Below, piece by piece: positions 36,605-45,207 of a DNA stretch of 64,000 nt. Origin of the DNA: Sphingomonas sp. LT1P40. GTDB lineage: Bacteria > Pseudomonadota > Alphaproteobacteria > Sphingomonadales > Sphingomonadaceae. The stretch covers positions 1,240,001 through 1,304,000 of the forward strand of contig NZ_JAXOJT010000001.1 of the NCBI RefSeq assembly GCF_036663835.1, written 5' to 3'. Made by a program: the position numbers and the translations under genes. The notes beneath the pieces were generated by a model, which saw only the letters and a program-made list of their open reading frames with translations, was not told the DNA's origin and made no database searches. Position 1 is the first letter of the stretch; the number at the start of each line of letters is the position of its first letter.

Positions 36605-37243
36605 ATGCGCCTCATTATCGCCGCGCTCGTTGCGACCACCGCCATCGCCACTCCGATTATCGCGCAACAGATGCAAAAGCCCGGCTCGAAGAGCACCGCC
36701 GCGCTCACCGGCGGCACTTACACAGTCGATCCCAACCACACGCTGGTAAAGTGGGAAGTCGATCATCTTGGCTTCTCCCCGCTTTACGGCCTGTTCGGTC
36801 AGGTCACCGGCACGCTGACGCTCGATCCCAAGAACCCGTCCGCGTCGAAAGTCGACGTGACCATCCCGGTGTCGAAGATGGCGACCGCTGTCCCCGGCTT
36901 CACCGCGCACCTGCTCAGCCCCGGCAAGGACGGCAAGAAGCCCGATTTCTTCGGCGCGACCCCGGCTGACGCCAAGTTCGTATCGACCAGCGTCGTCGTC
37001 GATGGCGGTGGCGATGAGGCCAAGGTGACCGGGAATTTCACGCTCAACGGCGTGACGAAACAGATCGTCCTCGACGTGGATTTCTATGGCGCGGGCAAGG
37101 CTCCGGCCCCGATGGGCGGCAAGGAAAATGTCGGGTTCGAGGCGGAAGCCACGGTCAAGCGCAGCGATTATGGCCTCGGCTATGCTGTCCCGATGGTCAG
37201 CGACGAAGTGAAGCTGGAAATCGCCGCCGCGTTCCAGAAATAA
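36605..37243 (+). CDS. YceI-family periplasmic lipid-binding protein
   Basis: 212 residues. Signal peptide MRLIIAALVATTAIATPIIAQ, then YTVDPNHTLVKWEVDHLGFSPLYGLFGQVTGTL, TIPVSKMATAVPGF and DYGLGYAVPMVSDEVKLEI, the YceI lipocalin-like fold that binds polyisoprenoids or other lipids. The gap before it contains a GAAGT/ACTTC hairpin (36573-36589). Single gene, convergent with the BLUF gene. Role not evident from context. Confidence 0.88.
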   Translation: MRLIIAALVATTAIATPIIAQQMQKPGSKSTAALTGGTYTVDPNHTLVKWEVDHLGFSPLYGLFGQVTGTLTLDPKNPSASKVDVTIPVSKMATAVPGFTAHLLSPGKDGKKPDFFGATPADAKFVSTSVVVDGGGDEAKVTGNFTLNGVTKQIVLDVDFYGAGKAPAPMGGKENVGFEAEATVKRSDYGLGYAVPMVSDEVKLEIAAAFQK

Positions 37244-37249
37244 CCAGTC

Positions 37250-37277
37250 GCGCCGCGCGGTTCACGCCGCGCGGCGC
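37250..37277. terminator. bidirectional hairpin between yceI-like and BLUF genes
   Basis: GCGCCGCGCGG, loop TTCACG, CCGCGCGGCGC: a perfect 11-bp stem. The BLUF stop codon lies in the loop. No clear T-tract, so termination efficiency is uncertain, but position between convergent genes fits a shared terminator. Confidence 0.5.
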
Positions 37278-37657
37278 ACCTGACAAAACCCCTCGAACGT
37301 CGCGCGCACGCTGGGCGAGGCATTGGCCGCAAGCTGGCCGATACGGGCGATAACAGCGTCGGCGTCGGTGCCCGGATCACGGTGTGCCATCGCCCATTGA
37401 CCGAACTCGCGCGTCTCGACGTTTCGCATCGACAGCATCACAACGGCGCGATGGCGCGTGTCCTGCTCGATCCGCGCCATCGCCTCCAGCAGCTTGTTCT
37501 CCGGCCCCTCCAGCGCCTGAAGAAACCGGCTGGCATCGGCATAGAGCAGCCCACTGATCCCGTCCCGGGCGTTGTTGCGCCGCGATACGGTCAGAATATT
37601 GCCGAGCGAAATCACCTGTCCCGGCGTGACCGAACTGACATAGACAAGCTGCAACAT
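37262..37657 (-). CDS. BLUF-domain blue-light photoreceptor, short single-domain type
   Basis: 131 residues, essentially a lone BLUF domain plus a short C-terminal tail. Flavin-pocket residues fit: Tyr6 in LVYVSS, Asn28/29 in RRNNARDGISG, Gln47 in FLQALEG (Tyr-Gln spacing as in AppA/YcgF). It binds FAD and should signal by protein contact, since no output domain is fused. ATG 37657 has GGAG eight bases upstream. No obvious partner gene adjacent. Confidence 0.9.
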   Translation of the reverse strand: MLQLVYVSSVTPGQVISLGNILTVSRRNNARDGISGLLYADASRFLQALEGPENKLLEAMARIEQDTRHRAVVMLSMRNVETREFGQWAMAHRDPGTDADAVIARIGQLAANASPSVRATFEGFCQVRRAA

Positions 37658-37779
37658 ACGCGTGCACTCCACTTGGAACCGGCATCGTTATCGCGCGCAT
37701 TTCTTTAAAATCAGTGACTTGCGCCACCACTCGCCTTTCGCACTGGACAGCCCCGGCCCACTTCGCCATTACCCCGCGC

Positions 37780-37830
37780 ATGACCGCCATCCATGGCCTT
37801 CTCCTCCTTGCACGACTTACGCGCCCTTAA
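37780..37830 (+). CDS. leuL: leucine leader peptide of leuA
   Basis: 16-codon frame MTAIHGLLLLARLTRP with four consecutive Leu codons (CTT CTC CTC CTT, 37798-37809) and a fifth shortly after (37816-37818). The stop falls inside a strong RNA hairpin, 93 bp before leuA. This is the layout of attenuation by leucyl-tRNA supply. No strong ribosome site is visible upstream. The Leu run also has an alternative reading from ATG 37793, which lacks consecutive Leu codons. Confidence 0.6.
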   Translation: MTAIHGLLLLARLTRP

Positions 37831-37879
37831 GGCGCGTGTCCCCGCGCGGCCATCCGCCAGCGCACACGGCCTTAAGGGC
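37819..37879 (+). promoter_or_regulatory. leuA attenuator: mutually exclusive RNA hairpins
   Basis: A short hairpin, ACGCGCC-CTTAA-GGCGCGT (37819-37837), competes with a long stem in which 37823-37839 pairs with 37864-37879 (10 bp GCCCTTAAGG/CCTTAAGGGC plus 6 more around one bulged G). Both use the same bases right after the Leu codons, so ribosome position on the leader could choose between them. No T-run follows, so the switch may act on Rho, RNA decay or translation of leuA. Confidence 0.55.
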
Positions 37880-37922
37880 AAATTGAACCCTGAACGCCAA
37901 TCGTCCTGCCAAGAGAAACGCC

Positions 37923-39593
37923 ATGACCATGTTGCGCGACCCCAGCGTCAAATACCGCCCCTTCCCCCAGATCGACCTGCCTGACCGGCAATGGCCCTCG
38001 AGGACGATCACCCGCGCGCCACGCTGGCTTTCCACCGACCTGCGCGATGGCAATCAGGCACTGATCGACCCGATGGATGCGGAAAAAAAGACGCGCTTCT
38101 TCGACCTGATCTGTCGCGTCGGGATTAAGGAAATCGAGGTCGGCTTTCCCGCCGCCGGAGCGACCGAGTTCGATTTCATCTCCGGCCTCGTCCGCGACGG
38201 TCGCATCCCTGACGACGTGACGGTACAAGTGCTGACACAGGCGCGCCGCGACCTGATCGAAACCACCTTCAACAGCTTGGCCGGTGCCAAGACCGGCATC
38301 GTTCATGTCTATAACGCGGTCTCGCCTGCCTGGCGCAAGATTGTGTTCGGGATGACCCGCGACGAGATCAGGGGCATCGCCATCGAAGCAGCAAAGCTGT
38401 TGCGCGACAACGCCGCCGCCCGGCCCGATACCGACTGGCGCTTCGAATACTCACCCGAGACCTTCTCCACCGCCGAGATCGACTTCTCGGTCGAGGTGTG
38501 CGCGGCGGTGATGGACGTGCTCCAGCCAACGCCCGACAAGCCGATCATCTTCAACCTGCCCGCTACGGTCGAAGCGGCAACGCCGAACATCTATGCCGAC
38601 CAGATCGAGTATTTCTGTCGCAACATCCCCAACCGCGATGCCGTGATCGTCTCGCTGCATACGCATAACGATCGCGGCACCGGCGTCGCGGCGGCGGAGC
38701 TGGGGCTGATGGCCGGGGCAGACCGGGTCGAGGGCTGCCTGCTTGGCAATGGCGAGCGCACCGGCAATTGCGATCTCGTGACCGTCGCGCTGAATATGTA
38801 CACACAGGGTATCGACCCCGGCCTCGACTTCTCCGACATCGACGAGATCGTGAACACGGTGCAATATTGCACCAATATCCCAGTCCATCCGCGCACGCCC
38901 TATGCCGGCGATCTGGTGTTCACCGCCTTTTCCGGCAGCCATCAGGACGCGATCAAAAAGGGTTTCGCCGCGCAGGACGCGAAGAACGATATGTTGTGGG
39001 AAGTCCCCTACCTCCCCATCGATCCCGCCGATCTTGGCCGCAGCTACGAAGCGGTAATCCGCGTCAATTCGCAAAGCGGCAAGGGTGGCGTCGCCTGGGT
39101 GATCGAACAGGATAAGGGGCTGAAACTCCCAAAGCGCCTGCAAGCTGATTTCAGCCGTCACGTTCAGCGCCTTGCAGACGAGAGCAGCCGGGAGCTCAAC
39201 GCCCAGGACATCTGGGGCGCGTTCGTCCGCGCCTATCGCCTTGAGGTGCCGCAACGCTTCACGCTGGGCGCCTATGATGAAACCCGCGCCGCCAATGGCG
39301 AACGCATCTTCGCGGGCGCGGTCGAGGTCGATGGCGTCCAGAAATCAGTCAGCGGGCGCGGCAACGGGCTGATCTCCAGTGTCGTCGCTGCGATGCGCGA
39401 AGGCTTCGGCATCGACCTCGACATCGCCGATTACGCCGAACACGCGATCGGCCACGGCTCTACCGCCCAGGCCGCCGCCTATGTCGAATGCCGCACCGCC
39501 GATGGCCGCACGGTGTGGGGCGTCGGCATCGACGAAGACGTCGCCACCGCCAGCGTCCGCGCCGTGTTGAGCGCGGCGAGCGCGGTCGGCTAA
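37923..39593 (+). CDS. leuA: 2-isopropylmalate synthase (type 2 LeuA)
   Basis: 556 residues, the longer LeuA form of actinobacteria and some proteobacteria. [68 protein letters not shown] (metal-binding HxH) form the barrel. A C-terminal regulatory domain ends near [14 protein letters not shown]. Condenses acetyl-CoA with 2-oxoisovalerate as the first committed step to leucine, usually inhibited by leucine. Preceded by a Leu leader and competing hairpins; followed 10 bp later by argJ. Confidence 0.95.
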   Translation: MTMLRDPSVKYRPFPQIDLPDRQWPSRTITRAPRWLSTDLRDGNQALIDPMDAEKKTRFFDLICRVGIKEIEVGFPAAGATEFDFISGLVRDGRIPDDVTVQVLTQARRDLIETTFNSLAGAKTGIVHVYNAVSPAWRKIVFGMTRDEIRGIAIEAAKLLRDNAAARPDTDWRFEYSPETFSTAEIDFSVEVCAAVMDVLQPTPDKPIIFNLPATVEAATPNIYADQIEYFCRNIPNRDAVIVSLHTHNDRGTGVAAAELGLMAGADRVEGCLLGNGERTGNCDLVTVALNMYTQGIDPGLDFSDIDEIVNTVQYCTNIPVHPRTPYAGDLVFTAFSGSHQDAIKKGFAAQDAKNDMLWEVPYLPIDPADLGRSYEAVIRVNSQSGKGGVAWVIEQDKGLKLPKRLQADFSRHVQRLADESSRELNAQDIWGAFVRAYRLEVPQRFTLGAYDETRAANGERIFAGAVEVDGVQKSVSGRGNGLISSVVAAMREGFGIDLDIADYAEHAIGHGSTAQAAAYVECRTADGRTVWGVGIDEDVATASVRAVLSAASAVG

Positions 39594-39603
39594 AGGAAAC
39601 GCA

Positions 39604-40827
39604 ATGACTCGCTCCCCCCTCGCTCCGCTCGGTTTTCCCTACCTCCCCCCGATCGCGGGCGTCGCCCTCCGCGTCGCCCGCGCGCGCTACAAGGAATGGG
39701 ACCGCTGCGACCTCACCTTCGTCACGCTCGACGAAGGCACCGCCGTAGCAGGCGTCACTACCACCAGCAAATGCCCCTCGCCCGAAGTCGAATGGTGCCG
39801 CGACGCGCTGATCCTCGGCAAGGCGCGTGCGCTGGTCGTCAACGCGGGCAACAGCAACGCCTTCACCGGCAACAGAGGCCGCGCGGCGGTCGAAGCTATC
39901 GCCGCCCGCACCGCACAGCATCTCGGTTGTAACCCCTCTGACGTGTTCGTCAGCTCGACCGGCGTGATCGGCGTCCCCCTCCCCATCGACAAGGCCGAAG
40001 CGGGCCTTGATGCCGCCTTCACCGCCACGCCCTGCGGCTGGGAGGATGCCGCCAACACGATCGGCACCACCGACACCTTCGCCAAGGGCGCGGTCACCAC
40101 CGCCGTCATAGGCGACAAGACCGTCTCCCTCGTCGGGATTATCAAGGGCAGCGGCATGATCGCGCCCGACATGGCGACGATGCTGGGTTACGTGTTCACC
40201 GACGCCGCCGTCGATCCGGCGTGGCTGCAACGCGCGCTGAGCGAGGCCAACACCAAATCCTTCTCGTGCATCACCGTCGATAGCGACACCTCGACCAGCG
40301 ACACCGTCCTCGCCTTTGCCACCGGGGCGGCGGGCAATGCACCGCTGGCCGACGACGATGATGACGGTGCCGACGCCTTCCGCGCCGCGCTCACCGACCT
40401 CTGCCTCCGCCTCGCCCACCTCGTCGTCCGCGACGGCGAAGGCGCATCGAAGTTCATCCGCATCGATGTCGAGGGCGCGGAAAGCGACAAGAGCGCGCAC
40501 CGCATCGCACTCAGCATCGCCAACTCACCTTTGGTCAAAACCGCCATCGCGGGTGAGGACGCCAATTGGGGCCGCATCGTCATGGCCGTCGGCAAGGCCG
40601 GCGAGCCCGCCGACCGCGACAAGCTCGGCATCAGCTTCGGCGGCGTGCAGGTGGCGCAGGCGGGCCTCGCGGTCGAAGGCTATGACGAAGCTCCCGTTGC
40701 CGCGCATCTGAAAGGACAGGACATCGAGATCGGCGTCGATCTCGGTCTCGACGAAGGCCGCGCCACCGTGTGGACCTGCGACCTGACGCACGGCTACATC
40801 TCGATCAACGCGGATTACCGGAGCTGA
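39604..40827 (+). CDS. argJ: bifunctional ornithine acetyltransferase / N-acetylglutamate synthase
   Basis: 407 residues, the ArgJ heterotetramer precursor. The autocleavage site and nucleophile Thr192 are in PDMATMLGYVFTDA; KGSGMIAP, SFSCITVDSDTSTSD and the C-terminal TCDLTHGYISINADYRS are conserved. It recycles the acetyl group from N-acetylornithine to glutamate in arginine synthesis. Only 10 bp after leuA, so probably co-transcribed. 3' end overlaps a convergent unknown gene by 23 bp. Confidence 0.96.
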   Translation: MTRSPLAPLGFPYLPPIAGVALRVARARYKEWDRCDLTFVTLDEGTAVAGVTTTSKCPSPEVEWCRDALILGKARALVVNAGNSNAFTGNRGRAAVEAIAARTAQHLGCNPSDVFVSSTGVIGVPLPIDKAEAGLDAAFTATPCGWEDAANTIGTTDTFAKGAVTTAVIGDKTVSLVGIIKGSGMIAPDMATMLGYVFTDAAVDPAWLQRALSEANTKSFSCITVDSDTSTSDTVLAFATGAAGNAPLADDDDDGADAFRAALTDLCLRLAHLVVRDGEGASKFIRIDVEGAESDKSAHRIALSIANSPLVKTAIAGEDANWGRIVMAVGKAGEPADRDKLGISFGGVQVAQAGLAVEGYDEAPVAAHLKGQDIEIGVDLGLDEGRATVWTCDLTHGYISINADYRS

Positions 40828-41422
40828 AGGGCTTACGTATAATTATGTCGGGGCCAGCATATCCTTTGTTCTGGCTCTCATAAATCTGATGCGCCCGGAC
40901 TACTCGATCGACAACAAAACTATGGTCGGACGTCCCCATATGGCCATGCCGACCCTTTTTCAGGGTTTTTCGGCCGACAAATTCGACCTCAAACGCTCGG
41001 GTGCGACCATCTGGCTTTTCCAGCAGGGGCCTGGTGCCAACTGCGTACTGCGTCAAATCGTCGAACTCTGGCCATATCGTTTCTTCGGCTTCACGATAGG
41101 GTGGGCCTGAATCCTTACCTTCAATCAGAGAATCGCCTTCAAACTCTTGAAAATAAACTCCGACAAATCGTCGCGGAGATTCGAAATCGTAACATAGGCG
41201 CTCGGACAAGGATCGGGCGATCTTGAAACCGTTCGCCGTAGTCTCACTCGGCAATCGACAGCGCGTGTGTGGATCATACCCAAAAACGACGTTCGTCAAA
41301 CGATCCCAATTGGCCGCGACAATACGAGGGGCGCGACCTGAACTGGTCCATTCACCGATGCCCCAATAAGCGAGCGGCATTGCAAGCAGCGCCATAGCGG
41401 CACCCGCAACCCATCGCCACAT
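40805..41422 (-). CDS. unknown protein with N-terminal membrane anchor
   Basis: 205 residues. One N-terminal hydrophobic segment ([23 protein letters not shown]) then a soluble, probably periplasmic part containing two cysteines (CRLPSETT and LCYDFESP) that could form a disulfide. No family recognised. Its ATG overlaps the trxA stop (TAATG), so it is translationally coupled to thioredoxin. Base composition is more AT-rich than its neighbours. Convergent with argJ. Confidence 0.6.
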   Translation of the reverse strand: MWRWVAGAAMALLAMPLAYWGIGEWTSSGRAPRIVAANWDRLTNVVFGYDPHTRCRLPSETTANGFKIARSLSERLCYDFESPRRFVGVYFQEFEGDSLIEGKDSGPPYREAEETIWPEFDDLTQYAVGTRPLLEKPDGRTRAFEVEFVGRKTLKKGRHGHMGTSDHSFVVDRVVRAHQIYESQNKGYAGPDIIIRKPFSSGNPR

Positions 41423-41748
41423 TACACGATGCTCTCGATCCACGCCTTCAGCTTGGACTTCGTATTGATGTCCTGAATGCCGACCTGTTGCGCGACCTTC
41501 TCGCCATTCTTGTACAGGAACAGCGTCGGAATGCCGCGAATACCCAGCTGGCCCGGCGTATCCGGATTTTCCTCGATATTCAGCTTGGTGATCGTCACCT
41601 TGTCGGCCAGTTCTTCCGACAGTTCCTCAAGGCTCGGCCCGATCAGCTTGCACGGGCCGCACCACTCCGCCCAGAAATCGACCAGCACGGGCTTTTCGGA
41701 TTTCAGAACGTCGGCTTCAAACGATGCATCGGTGACGGCCTTGGCCAT
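41422..41748 (-). CDS. trxA: thioredoxin 1
   Basis: 108 residues, the size of E. coli Trx1. Active site [18 protein letters not shown], cis-Pro in [15 protein letters not shown]. Reduces cytoplasmic disulfides with NADPH and thioredoxin reductase. An in-frame ATG at 41754 touches the AGGAGA ribosome site, so the ATG at 41748 with correct spacing is chosen. Lies 51 bp downstream of addA on the same strand, a linkage common in alphaproteobacteria. Confidence 0.96.
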   Translation of the reverse strand: MAKAVTDASFEADVLKSEKPVLVDFWAEWCGPCKLIGPSLEELSEELADKVTITKLNIEENPDTPGQLGIRGIPTLFLYKNGEKVAQQVGIQDINTKSKLKAWIESIV

Positions 41749-41799
41749 TTTCATTCTCCTGAACTATTGTTGCCAAGTTAGGGTCGCAGCGCGCCTGTC

Positions 41800-44700
41800 T
41801 CAAGCGCCCGGCACCAAAGTTTCCTCCGTCCCGGCGAAGCCCGGCTTGTGCGCCGCGACCAGATCGTCGGGCAGCGCGTGCAGCACCGGACCCGCCGTGT
41901 AGAGCAACGCCGCCTCCACCCGCCGTCCCGGAAACACCACCTCCAGCGCCGCGACATAGGCTGCCATCTGCCGGATATGATAAGGCGGCACATCGGCCAG
42001 TGTATCCGGCGCGCGCCGCCCGGTTTTGAAATCCACCACCAGCACGCGATCGTCAGTGACCAGCAGCCGATCCGCCGTCCCCGACACAACATGCCCGCCC
42101 GCGACCACCGCCGCGATCGGTGCCTCCGCCAGCGCGTCCGGTCCGAACAGATCGGCGAACCGCGTGTCGCTCAGCACAGCCAGCGCCGCCGCAGCCAGTT
42201 CAGCCCGCGCGCCCGCATCGTCAACCCCTCCAGCCCCGGCCAGCCAGTGCTCCGCCACCTCGCCACGCCGCTCGACCGCTACCGCCGGTAACCGTTCCAG
42301 CAACGCATGGATCAACCGCCCGCGCTCCGCCGCCGCCCGCAACGCCGGTCCCGGTGGCGGATCGGACACCAGATCGTCGCCCAGGGAAGACGGTGCCAAC
42401 GGACGCGAAGGCCGCGCCTCGACCGGTGCCGCCTGCGTCACCCAATCCGGCAGCGCTGCCACCGCCTCAGCCACCGCCGCTATGCCACACTTGCGCACGA
42501 CCGCAACGCCCGGCACCCGCCCGCCAAACACCCGCTCGCCGTCAAATTCCTCGACTCCCAGCGTATCGAACGCTGCCCGTGATGCCGCATACCAGCTGGC
42601 CGCCGGAGCCTCGCCCTTCGCCTTCGGCCCCAGCGCGCCCGCAATCACCAGCCGCTCCTCCGCCCGCGTCGCCGCGACGTAGAATAGCCGCCAATGCTCC
42701 TCCAGTTCGCGCGCGTCGACCAGCGCGACGACATCGTCCACCGGCCCGCCACGCTCGGCCTTGCCCGGCCGGAACACCGGAAACGGCGCCTGCCCCTCGG
42801 GTGCCCATTTCACGAAATCGAACATCTTGTTGCCGCCGCTCGGGTCGGCGCAAGCATCCGCCAGAATGACCAACGGCGCTTGCAACCCCTTTGCCCCATG
42901 CGCCGTCATCACCCGTACCGCCGCCTGCGGCGTCGCGGAATCGCGGACGATCTCGACATCACCCCGGTCGAACCAGTCCAGAAACCGCTGCAACGTCGGC
43001 GTCGCCAGCCCCTCGAACCCCAGAGCCGCCGTCAGCAATTCCTCGACCGGGTCCAGCGCCTCACGCCCCAGTCGTCGCACCAGTTTCCGACGCCCGTCCA
43101 GCGGGCCGGACAATATATCCTCCAGAAACCGATAGGGCGTCTGGAAATCTGCCCGCGCAAGCAGTCCCTGCAACGGAGCCAAACGCTCCGGCGTCTGCGT
43201 GGCACGCAAATGCCGCCACAGGCTCCCGCGCGACCGCATCGCGGCATGCATCAACTCGTCCTGGGTCCACCCGATCAACGGTGACGCCAACAGCGCCGCC
43301 AGTGACAGATCATCGTCCGGCTGCAACGCAAAGCGCACTGCCGCCAGCAAATCCTGCACCGCCAGCGGCGCGTTCAGCCGCAACCGGTCCACCCCAGCGA
43401 CCGCTACCCCCTCGGCATAGAGCCGCGCGACCAGCAACGACGCCAGTTCCCCGCGCCGCTTGACCAGGATCATCACGTCCTTCGCTTCCAGCGGCGTCCC
43501 GTCCCGCTTCAGCACGCTGCCATCGGTCATCCGCTTGATATAGCGCGCGATCCGGTTCGCCAGTTCGCGTGTCGCATCGTCGACCCAGCTTTCCTCATCT
43601 TCGGGATCGCCGCCCGCCACCACCGGCGGCCACAATGTCACCATACCCGGCCCCTCGACCCGGCTGGCATGCGCCTCGCTCTCGGTCCCCATCCCCGGCT
43701 CCGGCAGCGCCGCCACCGCCTCGTCGACAAACTCCAGAATCGGCAATGTCGAGCGGAAAGAATGCGTCAGTGAGAGGGTCTCCAACGCGCCATCCGATCG
43801 CTCGCTGAAATGCCGGTGCGCTGCCGCGAAATTGACTGGATCAGTCCCCTGAAAGCCAAAGATCGCCTGTTTGTAATCCCCCACGGTGAACAGCGTCCGC
43901 ACTTCCTCGCCATGCGCGCCCTCGCCTGCGAAAAACTCGTCGGCCAATGCGCGGACGATCCGCCACTGGTTGATATTGGTGTCCTGCGCCTCGTCGATCA
44001 GCACATGGCTGGTCGCCTGATCCAGCTTGAACCGGATCCAGTCGCCCATTCCGAGCTGATCCAGCAACGCCACCGTCCGCCGGATCAGATCGTCGAAATC
44101 CACCGCTCCCGCGCGCCGCTTGGCATGGACATAGGCCGCCGAATATTCCCGTCCCGCCGCCAGCCCCTGCGCCAGCAGATCGGCGTATCCTGCCCGCGCG
44201 ATCATCCCGAGCACGCCGATGCACGCCTCCCCCAGCTCCGCCGCCAGCGTCTCGTAGTCCGGATCCAAAGCCGCCAGCCGCGACGACACCTTGCGCGGCT
44301 CGTCCTTGGCGGTCAGCGCGAGCTTCTTCAGCTCACCCAGCATCGCCACCCGCGCCGCCGGTTCCGCGTCCAGCCACGCCCCCGCCACGCTCGCCGCCTC
44401 GATCCCCGTCGCCGTCCCCCAGGCATGATTGGCATCCGCCATCCGCCGCAGCCCCGCGACGTCGAACGCATCGTCCGAACACCAGTTCGCAGCTTCTTCG
44501 AGCACGTCGCCTGAAGGCAGATTCAGACCGCGCCGCAAAAACGGCTGCAACCCTGACGGCAACGCCGCCATCGCATCCGGCGCCCGCGCGCACGCATGCA
44601 AGAACGCCTCCGCCTTGCCCTCGCCCAGCCGCAAACTCAGCGCCCCGACCGCGTCGATCAGCCCTTCGCGCCCCTCGCGCCCCGCATCGGCCAGCATCTC

Positions 44701-45207
44701 CGCCAGCGTCTCGCGCTGCAACGTCCGCTCCTCGCGCGCCTCCAGCGGCCGAAACCCCGGCGTCAGCCCCGCCTCGACCGGAAATGCCGACAGCAAGGTC
44801 TGGCAGAAACTGTGGATCGTCTGGATCCGCAGCCCGCCCCCCGGCGCATCCAGCACCTTCGCGAACAACGTCCGCGCCAGCGCGATCCGCGCGTCATCCG
44901 CAACCTCGCCCAGCGCCTCCAGATCGTTGAACACCTCGGCACGCGGTGCCCGCACCCAATGCGCCAGCCGCCCGCTGACCCGCGCCGCCATCTCCGCCGC
45001 ACCCGCCTTGGTAAAGGTCAGGCACAAGATCGCTCCCGGATCGACGCCACGCAGCAACAACCGGAACACCCGCGCCGCCAGCACCTGCGTCTTGCCCGTC
45101 CCGGCCGACGCCGACAGCCACACACTACCATCCGGACTGGATGCCGCCGCCTGGTTGCCTTTCAGCGAGGGGAGCGCACCCGAGCTAATTCCGGCCATAC
45201 CACTCAT
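41800..45207 (-). CDS. addA: double-strand break repair helicase-nuclease AddA
   Basis: 1135 residues. UvrD-type helicase: Walker A SASAGTGKTQVLAARV near residue 35, CLTFTKAGAAEMAARV, the helicase II box VLIDEAQDTN, and RVMTAHGAKGLQAPLVILAD. C-terminal RecB-type nuclease with GTADRLLVTDDRVLVVDFKTGR and a distal QMAAYVAAL. Works with AddB to resect DNA ends for RecA loading. ATG 45207 (or 45198) overlaps the addB end by 23 bp. Confidence 0.95.
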   Translation of the reverse strand: MSGMAGISSGALPSLKGNQAAASSPDGSVWLSASAGTGKTQVLAARVFRLLLRGVDPGAILCLTFTKAGAAEMAARVSGRLAHWVRAPRAEVFNDLEALGEVADDARIALARTLFAKVLDAPGGGLRIQTIHSFCQTLLSAFPVEAGLTPGFRPLEAREERTLQRETLAEMLADAGREGREGLIDAVGALSLRLGEGKAEAFLHACARAPDAMAALPSGLQPFLRRGLNLPSGDVLEEAANWCSDDAFDVAGLRRMADANHAWGTATGIEAASVAGAWLDAEPAARVAMLGELKKLALTAKDEPRKVSSRLAALDPDYETLAAELGEACIGVLGMIARAGYADLLAQGLAAGREYSAAYVHAKRRAGAVDFDDLIRRTVALLDQLGMGDWIRFKLDQATSHVLIDEAQDTNINQWRIVRALADEFFAGEGAHGEEVRTLFTVGDYKQAIFGFQGTDPVNFAAAHRHFSERSDGALETLSLTHSFRSTLPILEFVDEAVAALPEPGMGTESEAHASRVEGPGMVTLWPPVVAGGDPEDEESWVDDATRELANRIARYIKRMTDGSVLKRDGTPLEAKDVMILVKRRGELASLLVARLYAEGVAVAGVDRLRLNAPLAVQDLLAAVRFALQPDDDLSLAALLASPLIGWTQDELMHAAMRSRGSLWRHLRATQTPERLAPLQGLLARADFQTPYRFLEDILSGPLDGRRKLVRRLGREALDPVEELLTAALGFEGLATPTLQRFLDWFDRGDVEIVRDSATPQAAVRVMTAHGAKGLQAPLVILADACADPSGGNKMFDFVKWAPEGQAPFPVFRPGKAERGGPVDDVVALVDARELEEHWRLFYVAATRAEERLVIAGALGPKAKGEAPAASWYAASRAAFDTLGVEEFDGERVFGGRVPGVAVVRKCGIAAVAEAVAALPDWVTQAAPVEARPSRPLAPSSLGDDLVSDPPPGPALRAAAERGRLIHALLERLPAVAVERRGEVAEHWLAGAGGVDDAGARAELAAAALAVLSDTRFADLFGPDALAEAPIAAVVAGGHVVSGTADRLLVTDDRVLVVDFKTGRRAPDTLADVPPYHIRQMAAYVAALEVVFPGRRVEAALLYTAGPVLHALPDDLVAAHKPGFAGTEETLVPGA

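Noticed and set aside
37793..37984. 63-codon frame from ATG 37793 overlapping the leuA start
   Set aside because: It reads through the attenuator and into leuA in another frame; the 16-codon frame from 37780 with four Leu codons is the meaningful one.
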